A DNA stretch of 64,000 bases from Pelagibius sp. GTDB taxonomy: Bacteria; Pseudomonadota; Alphaproteobacteria; Kiloniellales; Kiloniellaceae. The notes under the pieces were generated by a model. The model saw only the letters and a list, made by a program, of their open reading frames with translations. It ran no database searches and was not told the origin of the DNA. This document shows positions 25,191-33,631 of the stretch, piece after piece (within the stretch, counting starts at the first letter, position 1; every line of letters starts with the position of its first letter). The stretch lies in the NCBI RefSeq assembly GCF_028289705.1, contig NZ_JANQOI010000087.1:1-64000 (forward strand), given 5' to 3'. The translations under genes and the position numbers were made by a program.

Positions 25191-26663
25191 ATGGATCTCT
25201 TGAGTGACCGTGCTCCGATCACGCGCCGCTTGGCGGCCTTTATTGCCGGAACGACGCCGGAGACGCTGCCGGAAGAGGTGGTTGCCTACAGCAAGCAACT
25301 GATCTTCGACGGTATCGGCACGCTGGTCTCGGCGACCCATCCCTCGGTCACCGCCAGCGCCGGCATCGGCGCCTTCGCCATGGCCCAGGGTGGGGCCGGC
25401 CGCGCGACTTTGATCGGGCGCGAGGCCAAGGTCGATGTGGTGAACGCGGCGCTGGCCAACGGCACGCTGGGCTATGCCTCCGATTTCGAGCCGCACCATC
25501 CCGAAGCGATCCTGCACCCCATCGCGGTGATGCTGCCGACCGCCCTGGCGCTCTGCGAGGCGGAGGGGCGGAACGGCCGCGACCTGGTGACCGCGGTCGC
25601 TCTGGGCTGCGAGATCACTTATCGCGTCTCCATGGCCTTGGACCCGCGGGAACTCTATGCCCTGGGGTTCCATCCCTCGGCCATCGCCGGCAGCTTCGGC
25701 GCGGCCGCCGCGGCGGCCTATCTGTTGCGGCTGAGCGCTGAGCAGACGGTGCGGACCCTGGGACTCGCGGCGCTCCAGACCTCCGGCATGATGGCCTGGC
25801 AGGACGACCCCCGCGAGGACGCGCGGCCTTTTCAGATGGGCCTGGGGGCACGCAACGGCGTGACCGCGGCGCTCCTGGCCCAGGGCGGGTTCGGCGCCCC
25901 GGACCGCATCTTCGACGGCGGACACACGGTGCTGAAGGCCTACAGCCGGGTCGCCGATCCGGCGCCGCTGACCGACGGCCTGGGCGCGGTTTGGGACGGG
26001 GTGATGGAACTGGCGATCAAGCCCTATCCCTGCGTCTCCTTCCTGCATCCGGCCCTGGACGCTCTGGAAGCGTTGCTGTCCCGCCACGCGCTCGCCTCCA
26101 GCGACATCCGCGCCATCCGGCTGCGCTTTGCCGATGCCGGCGCGCATTGCGTCGACGGCAATCCGCTGAAGGGCCACAACGCGCAATACGTGCTGCCGGT
26201 GCGGGCGGCGCTGGGGCGCCTCTCCTACCTCGATCTGTTCCACGACCGACGCCTCAGCGATCCCGAGGTGGCGCGTCTCGCCGAGAGCGCAACGGTGGAG
26301 CGGGACTTCGGCGAGTTCGAAGCGCGCTTCCCCGATTTCTACATCGGCGAAGTCACCCTCACACTCGCCGACGACCAGGAGCTGCGCGAGCGCTGCGACA
26401 TCGCCCGGGGCTATCCGGAATCGCCGCTGAGCGGCGCGGAGATCGAGACCAAGTTCCGCAGCATCGTCGGCGAGGTCGCCGATCAAAGTCGGACCGACCG
26501 CCTCGCCGAGGCGGCGGCGTCCATCCATGAGGCCGCAAGCGTCGAGGCCTTGGCGGCCTTGCTTGGCCAGGCACCGCATAGGGGACTGGGTGCGGAGACG
26601 CAGAACCGGGAAGCTAATCGCAATTCAACAAGGGAGAAGTCGAATGAAGTATCTCTTCACTAA
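25191..26663 (+). CDS. MmgE/PrpD-family protein
   Basis: ATG 25191 (GAGG 8 bases upstream) gives 490 residues, the normal family length; the frame continues upstream but without support. The family includes 2-methylcitrate dehydratase, cis-aconitate decarboxylase and iminodisuccinate epimerase. Typical segments are the N-terminal SKQLIFDGIGTLV, LGYASDFEPHHPEAILHP and IKPYPCVSFLHPALDA. As first gene of the plus-strand operon with an amino-acid importer it may epimerise or dehydrate the imported compound. Its last 20 bp overlap the binding-protein gene, implying coupled translation. No specific activity can be assigned. Confidence 0.85.
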   Translation: MDLLSDRAPITRRLAAFIAGTTPETLPEEVVAYSKQLIFDGIGTLVSATHPSVTASAGIGAFAMAQGGAGRATLIGREAKVDVVNAALANGTLGYASDFEPHHPEAILHPIAVMLPTALALCEAEGRNGRDLVTAVALGCEITYRVSMALDPRELYALGFHPSAIAGSFGAAAAAAYLLRLSAEQTVRTLGLAALQTSGMMAWQDDPREDARPFQMGLGARNGVTAALLAQGGFGAPDRIFDGGHTVLKAYSRVADPAPLTDGLGAVWDGVMELAIKPYPCVSFLHPALDALEALLSRHALASSDIRAIRLRFADAGAHCVDGNPLKGHNAQYVLPVRAALGRLSYLDLFHDRRLSDPEVARLAESATVERDFGEFEARFPDFYIGEVTLTLADDQELRERCDIARGYPESPLSGAEIETKFRSIVGEVADQSRTDRLAEAAASIHEAASVEALAALLGQAPHRGLGAETQNREANRNSTREKSNEVSLH

Positions 26664-27483
26664 GCTCACAGCACTTCTGGCGGCGGCTCTGCTGTTCGCC
26701 GGGCTCTCCGGCACGGCCTCCGCGCAGGACGCGGAGTCCACCTGGGAGCGGATCAAGCGCACCAGCGAGGTCCGTTTCGCTGTCTTCACCTATCCGCCCT
26801 ACTTCGTGAAAGACCCCGGCTCCGGGGAGTGGGGCGGCGCCCTGGTGGAAATGGCGCGCGACGTCGCCAAGGAACTCAAGGTCGACCTTGAGATGGTCGA
26901 AGTGGGCGGCTGGAGCGAACTGGTGCTGGCCATCTCCACGGGCAAGGTGGACTTCGCCGCCGGCATGCAGGCAACCCCGATCCGGGCCACGGCCATCGAC
27001 TTCGCCGGTCCCATCTACTGGATCGAGTGGGTCACCGTGAACAACCCGAAGTTCGAAGGCAAGAACTGGGAGGACTACAACGATCCCGACGTCAAGGTCG
27101 CGGTGATGACCGGGACCTCGGACCAGATCCTGCTGGACCGCTGGGCGCCGAAGGCGACTCAGCTCCAGTTCAAGGAGCTCTCCCAGATCATCCTCGCCGT
27201 TTCCTCGGGCCGTGCCGATGCCTTCACCACCACGGTGCTCTCCAGCATGATCGCCAAGGAGAAGAACCCGGGCCTCGGCACCTTCAACACGCCGAAGCCC
27301 CGGGCCGCCCTGCCGGGCTACTTCGGCATCCGTTCCGAGTTCGACCCCCGCTTCAAGAACTTCCTGAACTGGTGGGCCGAGTGGAACAACGAGCTGGGAG
27401 CCAACGAGCGCCGCATGAAGGAAGGCATGATGAAGTACAGCGGCATCACCGAAATCCCCGACTCGGTCAGCTTCTCCAAGTAG
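26644..27483 (+). CDS. Polar amino-acid ABC transporter substrate-binding protein
   Basis: ATG 26644 with GGGAG 8-9 bases upstream gives 279 residues. It begins with a Sec signal peptide (MKYLFTKLTALLAAALLF, cleavage near ASAQDA) and continues as a family 3 amino-acid binding protein (VRFAVFTYPPYFVKDPGSGEW, GKVDFAAGMQATPIRATAIDFAGP). It would deliver an amino acid or related anion to the permease at 28856-29515. The position between MmgE/PrpD and an FAD oxidase ties import to catabolism. A long hairpin follows its stop. Confidence 0.92.
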   Translation: MKYLFTKLTALLAAALLFAGLSGTASAQDAESTWERIKRTSEVRFAVFTYPPYFVKDPGSGEWGGALVEMARDVAKELKVDLEMVEVGGWSELVLAISTGKVDFAAGMQATPIRATAIDFAGPIYWIEWVTVNNPKFEGKNWEDYNDPDVKVAVMTGTSDQILLDRWAPKATQLQFKELSQIILAVSSGRADAFTTTVLSSMIAKEKNPGLGTFNTPKPRAALPGYFGIRSEFDPRFKNFLNWWAEWNNELGANERRMKEGMMKYSGITEIPDSVSFSK

Positions 27484-27503
27484 GAGCTTTGACGGCACCC
27501 CGC

Positions 27504-27535
27504 GGAGTGCGTGGCCCTCGGACGCCGCGCACTCC
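27504..27535 (+). terminator. Hairpin after amino-acid binding-protein gene
   Basis: GGAGTGCGTGGC (27504-27515) and GCCGCGCACTCC (27524-27535) pair over 12 bp with one G-T wobble and an 8-base loop, 20 bp after the stop. No T run follows. It is likely an intercistronic stabiliser or partial attenuator. Confidence 0.6.
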
Positions 27536-27568
27536 CGGGCCGCATGCATAAGGACAGGGGCGACCCCG

Positions 27569-28825
27569 ATGCAAGCAACCGCAACTGCGCCGGCGACGGT
27601 CACGGTGATCGGCGCGGGCATGGTGGGCACCTGCTGTGCCCTCTACCTGCAGAACGAGGGCTTCCGGGTGACTCTGGTGGACCGCAAGGCGCCGGGGGAG
27701 GGGGCTTCCTTCGGCAATCTCGGCTGCTTCGGTATCGCCTCCTGCGTGCCGCCGGGGATGCCGGGGATCTGGCGCAAGGTTCCCCGCATGCTGCTCGACA
27801 AGGACGCGCCGCTGAAGCTGCGCTGGGGCCACGCCCTGCGGGCCGCCCCCTGGTTTCTGAAGTTCATTGCGAACACCAGCAGGGCCCGCGTCGAGGAGAT
27901 CGCGCGGGCGCGCCAGAGCCTCCTGAACCGGGTCCACGAAACCCTCGATCCCCTGGTCGCCGAGGCCGGGGCGGGCAACCTCATGAGCCCGACCGGCATT
28001 CTCTTTACCTTCGAGAGCGAGGAGGCCTTTCAGGGCGCCGCCTATGCCTTCGACATCCGCCGCCGCAACGGCGTGATGATGGATGTGCTGTCGGGCGACG
28101 AGGCGCGTGAGCTGGAACCGAATCTCACCTCCAATGTCGTGCGGGCGATCCGTGTGCCGAGCCTTGTCTCGACCCTGGACCCCAGCGGCCTGGTGAAGTC
28201 CCTGGCGGCGCTGTTCGAACGGCGTGGCGGAACCCTCCTGTGCAATGCCGTACGGGGCTTCGAGGTCGGGAGCGAGGGGGTCACGGCCGTGAAGACCGAC
28301 AGCGGCGACACAGCGGTCGACAACGTGGTGATCGCCGCCGGCGTCTGGTCGCGTCCTCTGGCCGAGGCGCTGGGCACCAATGTCCCGCTGGAGGCGGAAC
28401 GGGGCTATCACACCGTCTTTCATGGGGCGGATGTGAAGATCAACGAGGCGATCCTCTCGGTGGACCGCTACATCTCCGTCACCCCCATGAGAGAGGGCAT
28501 CCGCGTCGGCGGCTTTGCCGAGTTCGCCGCCCCGGACGCGCCCGCGGACATGCGCCACGCCAAGACCGCCGCCCAGCATGGCCAGAAGCTGTTTCCCGGT
28601 CTCGATGCCGCCACACGCTCCGAATGGATGGGGCCGCGTCCCTCGCACCCGGATTCCAAACCGGCCATCGGACGCTCGCCGCGGCACCGCAACGCCTATT
28701 TCGCCTTCGGCCACGACCACCTGGGCCTGACCTTCGGCAGCATCACCGGAAAGCTGATCTCCGAGGTGGTGGCCGGGAAGCCGCCCAGCGTGGATCTGGA
28801 ACCCTTCAGGCCGGACCGCTTCTGA
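27569..28825 (+). CDS. FAD-dependent D-amino-acid dehydrogenase/oxidase (DadA-like)
   Basis: The 418-residue flavoprotein has an N-terminal FAD loop VTVIGAGMVGTCCALYLQ (residues 11-28) and the DAO fold ending with FGHDHLGLTFGSITGKLISE. The length matches DadA, which oxidises D-amino acids to 2-oxoacids plus ammonia at the membrane. It sits between the binding-protein and permease genes, so the oxidised compound is probably the transported one. The neighbouring Asp/Glu-type racemase and aspartate-dehydrogenase-like enzyme suggest a D-amino-dicarboxylate or a secondary amine; that is inference. Confidence 0.85.
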   Translation: MQATATAPATVTVIGAGMVGTCCALYLQNEGFRVTLVDRKAPGEGASFGNLGCFGIASCVPPGMPGIWRKVPRMLLDKDAPLKLRWGHALRAAPWFLKFIANTSRARVEEIARARQSLLNRVHETLDPLVAEAGAGNLMSPTGILFTFESEEAFQGAAYAFDIRRRNGVMMDVLSGDEARELEPNLTSNVVRAIRVPSLVSTLDPSGLVKSLAALFERRGGTLLCNAVRGFEVGSEGVTAVKTDSGDTAVDNVVIAAGVWSRPLAEALGTNVPLEAERGYHTVFHGADVKINEAILSVDRYISVTPMREGIRVGGFAEFAAPDAPADMRHAKTAAQHGQKLFPGLDAATRSEWMGPRPSHPDSKPAIGRSPRHRNAYFAFGHDHLGLTFGSITGKLISEVVAGKPPSVDLEPFRPDRF

Positions 28826-28855
28826 CGGCGCCACAAGCAGGGAGAGGAGCAAGCG

Positions 28856-29515
28856 ATGTATAACTGGGATTTCATGACCGTTGTGATCGGCTACGAGGCC
28901 TGGTGGCTGAAAGGGCTCCTCGTCACCCTGGCCTACGCCTCGGGAACGGTCCTCGGCGGGCTGATCATCGGCGTGATCTGCGGCATGGGCCTGCTGGCGA
29001 ACCGCTGGTGGCTGACCGGCCCGATCCACCTCTATGTCGAGATCTTCCGCTGCACCCCGGTGCTGGTCCAGATCGTCTGGTTCTTTTTCGCGCTGCCCAT
29101 CATCATCGGCATCGACCTGCCGGCCTGGCTCGCCGCCGGCATCGGCCTGACCCTCTACATGGGCTGCTTCGCCACCGAGATCTTCCGCGGCGGCATCATT
29201 TCCATCGACAAGGGCCAGTGGCAGGCGTCCCGCGCCATCGGCATGACCTATCTGGAGATGATGCGGCACATCATCCTGCCCCAGGCCTTTCGCCGCATGA
29301 TCCCGCCCTTCGTGAACCAGTCGGTGATCCAGTTCAAGAACACGGCCCTGCTCTATGTCGTGGCGGTGCCGGACATGATGTACACCGGCTATCTGGTGGT
29401 CGCCGACACCTACCGGCCGCTCGAGGTCTACAGTGGCGTTGCCGTCGCCTACTTCATCCTGCTCTACCCCCTGACCCAGTGGGGCAAACGTCTGGAGGCG
29501 CGCCGTGACCAATAG
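28856..29515 (+). CDS. Polar amino-acid ABC transporter permease (HisM/GlnP family)
   Basis: The 219-residue protein has about five membrane helices and the family EAA-type loop (QASRAIGMTYLEMMRHIILPQAFRRMIPP). It is the only permease gene in this system, so it probably works as a homodimer. GGGAGAGG lies about 10 bases before the ATG. The stop overlaps the ATPase start by 11 bp. Confidence 0.92.
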   Translation: MYNWDFMTVVIGYEAWWLKGLLVTLAYASGTVLGGLIIGVICGMGLLANRWWLTGPIHLYVEIFRCTPVLVQIVWFFFALPIIIGIDLPAWLAAGIGLTLYMGCFATEIFRGGIISIDKGQWQASRAIGMTYLEMMRHIILPQAFRRMIPPFVNQSVIQFKNTALLYVVAVPDMMYTGYLVVADTYRPLEVYSGVAVAYFILLYPLTQWGKRLEARRDQ

Positions 29516-30305
29516 CGCCGAAGACCCCGGGCGTCCGAAGCTGGAGCTGACCGACATCCGCAAGAATTACGGGGCCGTGGAGGCGGTGCGCGGCGTCTCG
29601 CTGGCGGTGGAGAGCGGCCAGGTGGTGGCCATCATCGGGCCGTCGGGCTGCGGCAAGTCGACCCTGCTGCGCTGCATCAACCATCTGGAGGAGCCGACCG
29701 CCGGCAAGGTCCGCCTCGGCGATCAGGAGATCGACTACAGCCACAAGAAAGGGCTGCCACGCGGCCGGGCTCTGGCGCGCTTCCGCGGGCGCTTCGGCAT
29801 GGTCTTTCAGCAGTTCGATCTCTTCGCCCACAAGACCGTGCTGGAGAACGTCACCATCGGGCAGACCGTGGTACAGAGAAAGCCCAGGCAAGAGGCCGAG
29901 AAGGTGGCGCGGGAGTTCCTCGACCGCGTGGGTCTGGCCGGCATGGAAAGCCGCCTGCCCAGGGAGCTTTCCGGCGGCCAGCAACAGCGCGTCGCCATGG
30001 CGCGGGCCCTGGCGCTCTCGCCGGAGGTGCTGCTGTTTGACGAGGTGACCTCGGCGCTGGACCCCGAACTCGTGGGCGAAGTGCTGGAAGTCATGCAGAC
30101 CCTGGCGCGGGAGGGCTCCACCATGATCGTGGTGACCCACGAGATGGCCTTCGCCCGCGATGTCGCGGACAAGGTCATTTTCATGGACCAGGGCCAGATC
30201 GAGATCGAGGGCTCGGCGCAGGAGGTCATGGTCGCCCCGACGAACCCCCGGCTGAAGTCCTTCCTGGCGCGGTTTCATGGGAACGGCGGCCAGGGATCGC
30301 CATAG
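29505..30305 (+). CDS. Polar amino-acid ABC transporter ATPase (GlnQ/HisP type)
   Basis: The 266-residue ATPase has Walker A GPSGCGKST near residue 45, Q-loop VFQQFDLFAHKT, signature LSGGQQQRVAMARAL, Walker B LLFDEVTSALDP with the catalytic Glu, and switch His in VVTHEM. It overlaps the permease gene and completes the importer. The start GTG at 29505 gives MTNSAEDPG; the exact N-terminus is not critical for the call. Confidence 0.93.
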   Translation: MTNSAEDPGRPKLELTDIRKNYGAVEAVRGVSLAVESGQVVAIIGPSGCGKSTLLRCINHLEEPTAGKVRLGDQEIDYSHKKGLPRGRALARFRGRFGMVFQQFDLFAHKTVLENVTIGQTVVQRKPRQEAEKVAREFLDRVGLAGMESRLPRELSGGQQQRVAMARALALSPEVLLFDEVTSALDPELVGEVLEVMQTLAREGSTMIVVTHEMAFARDVADKVIFMDQGQIEIEGSAQEVMVAPTNPRLKSFLARFHGNGGQGSP

Positions 30306-30406
30306 AAAGGCTTGAAAAACCGGGCTGATTGGCCGAGTAAGGCGTCTTCCCGCAGGCGACTCCGTCAGGCGGGAGCCCGGCGGCCAGGCCGCGTCTCGGA
30401 TTGGAT

Positions 30407-31090
30407 ATGGCAAGCAAGAGCACAGCACCGAAGGGCCAAAGCAGCGTCGACAAGGTCTATGAACAGGTCCGCCTGCTGGCGACGGACTTCGAGTTCAAGC
30501 CCAACGAGAAGATCAACGAGCGCTCCCTGGCCGAGCGGCTCGGCACCAGCCGGACGCCGCTGCGCGAGGCCCTGAACCGGCTGGTGGCCGAGGGCTTTCT
30601 GAGCTTCGAGAACGGGCGGGGCTTCTTCTGCCGCTCCCTCAGTCCGCAGAAGATCCTCGATCTCTACGAGGCGCGGCTGGCCATCGAGTGCGAGGCGCTG
30701 AGGCTGGCGGTGACCCGGGCCTCGGATGAGGAGATCGCCGCCATCAAGCAATCGCTGAAGGACACCGAGGCGGCCTACTCCAGTGCCTCTTCACCGCGCG
30801 AACTGGTGGAGCTGGACGAAGCCTTCCACCTCAGTTTCGTCAGACTGGCGAAGAACCTGGAGTTCGAGCGCCTCCTCGCCAACATCAATGCGCGCATCCG
30901 ATATGTGCGCTGGATCGACATGAGCGAGCGGCGGGGGATCACCCCTGCCGATCACATGCGCATCGCCGATGCCTTGGCGCGGCGGGACGAAGAGGGGGCG
31001 GTGCGGGAGCTGCGCAACCACATCGCCAAGCGCAGCGAAGAGGCGACGGAGGCGGTCAGGACCGCCTACTCGCAGCTCTATGTCTCCTAG
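30407..31090 (+). CDS. GntR-family (FCD) transcriptional regulator
   Basis: ATG 30407 gives 227 residues (a TTG two codons earlier is possible). The N-terminal winged helix (residues about 12-75) includes the GntR signature LAERLGTSRTPLREALNRLVAEGFL, and the FCD ligand domain follows. FCD regulators bind carboxylate ligands. It lies inside the catabolic island, 101 bp after the transporter ATPase, and probably controls the divergent promoter at 25013-25190. Confidence 0.88.
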   Translation: MASKSTAPKGQSSVDKVYEQVRLLATDFEFKPNEKINERSLAERLGTSRTPLREALNRLVAEGFLSFENGRGFFCRSLSPQKILDLYEARLAIECEALRLAVTRASDEEIAAIKQSLKDTEAAYSSASSPRELVELDEAFHLSFVRLAKNLEFERLLANINARIRYVRWIDMSERRGITPADHMRIADALARRDEEGAVRELRNHIAKRSEEATEAVRTAYSQLYVS

Positions 31091-31120
31091 CAACTCACGC
31101 AGGCCAGAGGGCAGCCCGGC

Positions 31121-31873
31121 ATGACGGTCGAACGCGGGGGCAAGCCCGTCTATGGGGCGACGGTCGGCATCCTGATGTTGGAGGCGCGCTTCCCGCGCAT
31201 CCTCGGCGACATCGGCAATGCCCTGACCTGGCCGTTTCCGGTGCAGTACCGCGTGGTCCGCGGCGCCTCGCCGGATCGCGTGGTCCGCCACAAGGCGGAG
31301 GGGACGACCGAGGCTTTCATCGCCGCGGCGCAAGACCTCGTCGCTTCCGGCGTCGACGGCATCACCACCAACTGCGGTTTCCTGTCGCTGATCCAGGCGG
31401 AAGTCTCCGGCGCCGTCGAGGTGCCAGTGGCGACCTCGGCGTTGATGCAGGTGCCTCTGGTGCAGTCCCTGTTGCCGCCGGGAAAGCGTGTGGGGGTGCT
31501 GACCATCTCCAAGTCCACGCTGACGGAGGAACACCTGCAGGCCGCCGGCGTGCCGCTCGACACGCCCATCGTCGGCACCGAGGGCGGGCGCGCGTTCACC
31601 GACGCCATCCTGGAGGATCGCCTGGAGATCGATTTCGCCGCCTGCCGTCTCGACCTCCTGGACGCGGCGCTGGCCTTGCTGGAGGAGCATCCCGACGTCG
31701 GCGCCATCGTCCTGGAGTGCACCAACATGGTGCCCTATGCGGCGGACATCCGGAAGGCCACGGACCTGCCGGTCTACTCCATCTACACTTTCGTGACCTG
31801 GTTCCAGTCCGGGCTGATGCCGCGGACCTTTCCCCTGGAGCTGGGAGATCCAAGGTTGCCGCCGGCTACTTGA
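31121..31873 (+). CDS. Aspartate/glutamate racemase-family protein
   Basis: The 250-residue protein has the two catalytic cysteines expected of the Asp/Glu/hydantoin racemase superfamily: Cys85 in TTNCGFLSL and Cys199 in LECTNM. Members racemise amino dicarboxylates, hydantoins or arylmalonates, or isomerise maleate. It closes the plus-strand operon 30 bp after the GntR gene. Its last 8 bp overlap the stop of the convergent permease gene. With the FAD oxidase and aspartate-dehydrogenase-like enzyme it supports chirality conversion of an amino dicarboxylate-like substrate. Confidence 0.82.
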   Translation: MTVERGGKPVYGATVGILMLEARFPRILGDIGNALTWPFPVQYRVVRGASPDRVVRHKAEGTTEAFIAAAQDLVASGVDGITTNCGFLSLIQAEVSGAVEVPVATSALMQVPLVQSLLPPGKRVGVLTISKSTLTEEHLQAAGVPLDTPIVGTEGGRAFTDAILEDRLEIDFAACRLDLLDAALALLEEHPDVGAIVLECTNMVPYAADIRKATDLPVYSIYTFVTWFQSGLMPRTFPLELGDPRLPPAT

Positions 31874-32681
31874 GGCCGCCGCCGAAGCTGCGCAGCAGGG
31901 CGCTCTGGATCACCCCGACCATGGCGAGGATCGGCAGGGAGGCGAGGAAGCCGATGGCCGCCAGCCGCCCCCAGAAGGTCTCGTCCTCGGTGATCAGGGT
32001 GGCGATATAGGTGGGCAGGGTGAACTTGGAGGGCGTCTGCACGAAGAGCAGCGCATAGGCGAACTCGTTCCAGCTCAAGATCATCAGGAAGATCGCCGTG
32101 GCCACCAGGCCCGGGGTCATGATCGGCAGCACGATGGTGGCCAGGCGCTGCAGCAGTCCCGCACCGTCGATCCGCGCGGCCTCCTCGTAGCTGATGGACA
32201 CGTCGCGCACGAAGCCCAGCAGCATCCAGATGGCAAACGGCAGGGTGTAGACCTGATAGACCAGGATCAGCCCCGCCAGGGTGTCCAGCAGCCCCAGGGA
32301 GCGCAGCACCTGATAGAGCGGAATGGCGAGCACCAGAGGCGGCGCCAGCTTGATCAGCAGCACGAAGAGCAGGAAGGCCAGGTCGAGCTGCTTGGGAAAA
32401 CTGAGGCGGACCAGGGCATAGGCGGCCGGGAAACCGGCCAGCAGCGCGACCAAGGTGGAGCCGAGCGCGACGATGAGGCTGTTCAGCACCTTGCCGGCGA
32501 TATCGTCCTCGATCAGTTCCCGGTAGTGCTCCAGGGTCACGGAATCCGGGAAGAGGTCGACCTCGGCGGAGACGTATTCGATGGGCGGCTTCACCGAAGT
32601 GCCGACCATCCAGACGATGGGCAGCAGCATCAGGCCGGTGACGGCATAGACCGTCAGGCTGTGCAGCGGACTACGCCACAT
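31866..32681 (-). CDS. Carbohydrate ABC transporter permease, MalG type
   Basis: ATG 32681 (GGAG 8 bases upstream) gives 271 residues and overlaps the preceding permease stop by 11 bp; an ATG 10 codons earlier is less likely. There are six predicted helices and the EAA loop EEAARIDGAGLLQRLATIVLP. It is the last gene of a three-gene transporter set that has no ATPase gene, so energy must come from an ATPase encoded elsewhere. Confidence 0.92.
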   Translation of the reverse strand: MWRSPLHSLTVYAVTGLMLLPIVWMVGTSVKPPIEYVSAEVDLFPDSVTLEHYRELIEDDIAGKVLNSLIVALGSTLVALLAGFPAAYALVRLSFPKQLDLAFLLFVLLIKLAPPLVLAIPLYQVLRSLGLLDTLAGLILVYQVYTLPFAIWMLLGFVRDVSISYEEAARIDGAGLLQRLATIVLPIMTPGLVATAIFLMILSWNEFAYALLFVQTPSKFTLPTYIATLITEDETFWGRLAAIGFLASLPILAMVGVIQSALLRSFGGGLK

Positions 32682-33543
32682 CAGACCCGCTCCGGATGAT
32701 GTTGCGGGCATAGAGGGCGGCCAGCAGGCCGGCGACGATGACCATGATCACCGCCGCCGCCGAGGCAAGCCCGACGTCGAAGAAGCGGAAGCCCAGGCGG
32801 TAGACGAACATGGAGAGCGTCTCGGTGGCCTGCCCGGGGCCGCCGCCGGTCAGCGCATAGACCTTGTCGAAGATCTTGAAGCTGTCGATGCTGCGCAGCA
32901 GGGCCGCCAGCATGATGTGGGGCAGCAGCAGCGGCAGGGTTATGGTGATGAGGATCTGCTTCGGCGAGGCGCCGTCGATGCGCGCGGCCTCATAGACCTC
33001 CAGCGGGATCGCCTGCATGCCCGCCAGCAGGATCAGGAAGGTCAGTGGGGCCGTTTGCCAGAGGTCCACCAGGACCAGGGAGATCATCGCCAGGTCGGGA
33101 TCGAAGAGCCACTCCACCGGCGGCAGCGCCGCGGCCCTCAGCGCATTGTTGAGAAAGCCGAAGTCATAGTGGAACCAGGCGCTCCAGATGGCGGTCACCA
33201 CCATGGTGGAGAGCACATAGGGGGCGACCAGGGCGGGGATTACCGCCCAGCGGCCGGGGAAGCTGCGGGTCACCATGAGGGCCAGCATTAGCCCCAGGGC
33301 GACCTCGCTGACCGTGGCCATGAGGGTGAAGGCGACGGTGTTCCAGGTCGCCGTCCGGAAAAAGGAATCGTCGAAGAGGTAGGTGTAGTTCTCGGTGCCG
33401 ACGAAGCTCGCCCCCTCGAAACCGTACTCGGTGGCGAAGAAGGAAAGCAGCAGGCTGCGCCCGAGGGGATAGACCGTGAGCAGCGCCAGCAGACAGAGCG
33501 CCGGTGCCAGCATCAGCAGGGAGAGATAACGCGGCGAATGCAC
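32671..33543 (-). CDS. Carbohydrate ABC transporter permease, MalF type
   Basis: The 290-residue permease has an N-terminal helix at about 6-28, the EAA loop YEAARIDGASPKQILITITLP and the following LTGGGPG motif of MalF-type proteins. It pairs with the 31866-32681 product and is separated from the binding-protein gene by 88 bp containing a strong hairpin. Confidence 0.92.
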   Translation of the reverse strand: MHSPRYLSLLMLAPALCLLALLTVYPLGRSLLLSFFATEYGFEGASFVGTENYTYLFDDSFFRTATWNTVAFTLMATVSEVALGLMLALMVTRSFPGRWAVIPALVAPYVLSTMVVTAIWSAWFHYDFGFLNNALRAAALPPVEWLFDPDLAMISLVLVDLWQTAPLTFLILLAGMQAIPLEVYEAARIDGASPKQILITITLPLLLPHIMLAALLRSIDSFKIFDKVYALTGGGPGQATETLSMFVYRLGFRFFDVGLASAAAVIMVIVAGLLAALYARNIIRSGSDVA

Positions 33544-33570
33544 GGGCCGACCCTCGCGCTCTGACGAAGC

Positions 33571-33603
33571 GGGGAGAGGGCGGCGGTCCGCCGCCCTCTC
33601 CCC
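33571..33603 (-). terminator. 16-bp perfect hairpin between binding protein and permease genes
   Basis: GGGGAGAGGGCGGCGG (33571-33586) and its exact reverse complement (33588-33603) surround a single central T; in RNA the innermost pairs would open into a small loop. It starts 28 bp after the binding-protein stop on the minus strand. No clear T run follows. A strong differential-expression element or terminator is likely. Confidence 0.7.
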
Positions 33604-33631
33604 CCGGAATGATACGCCGAATGATACTCCG

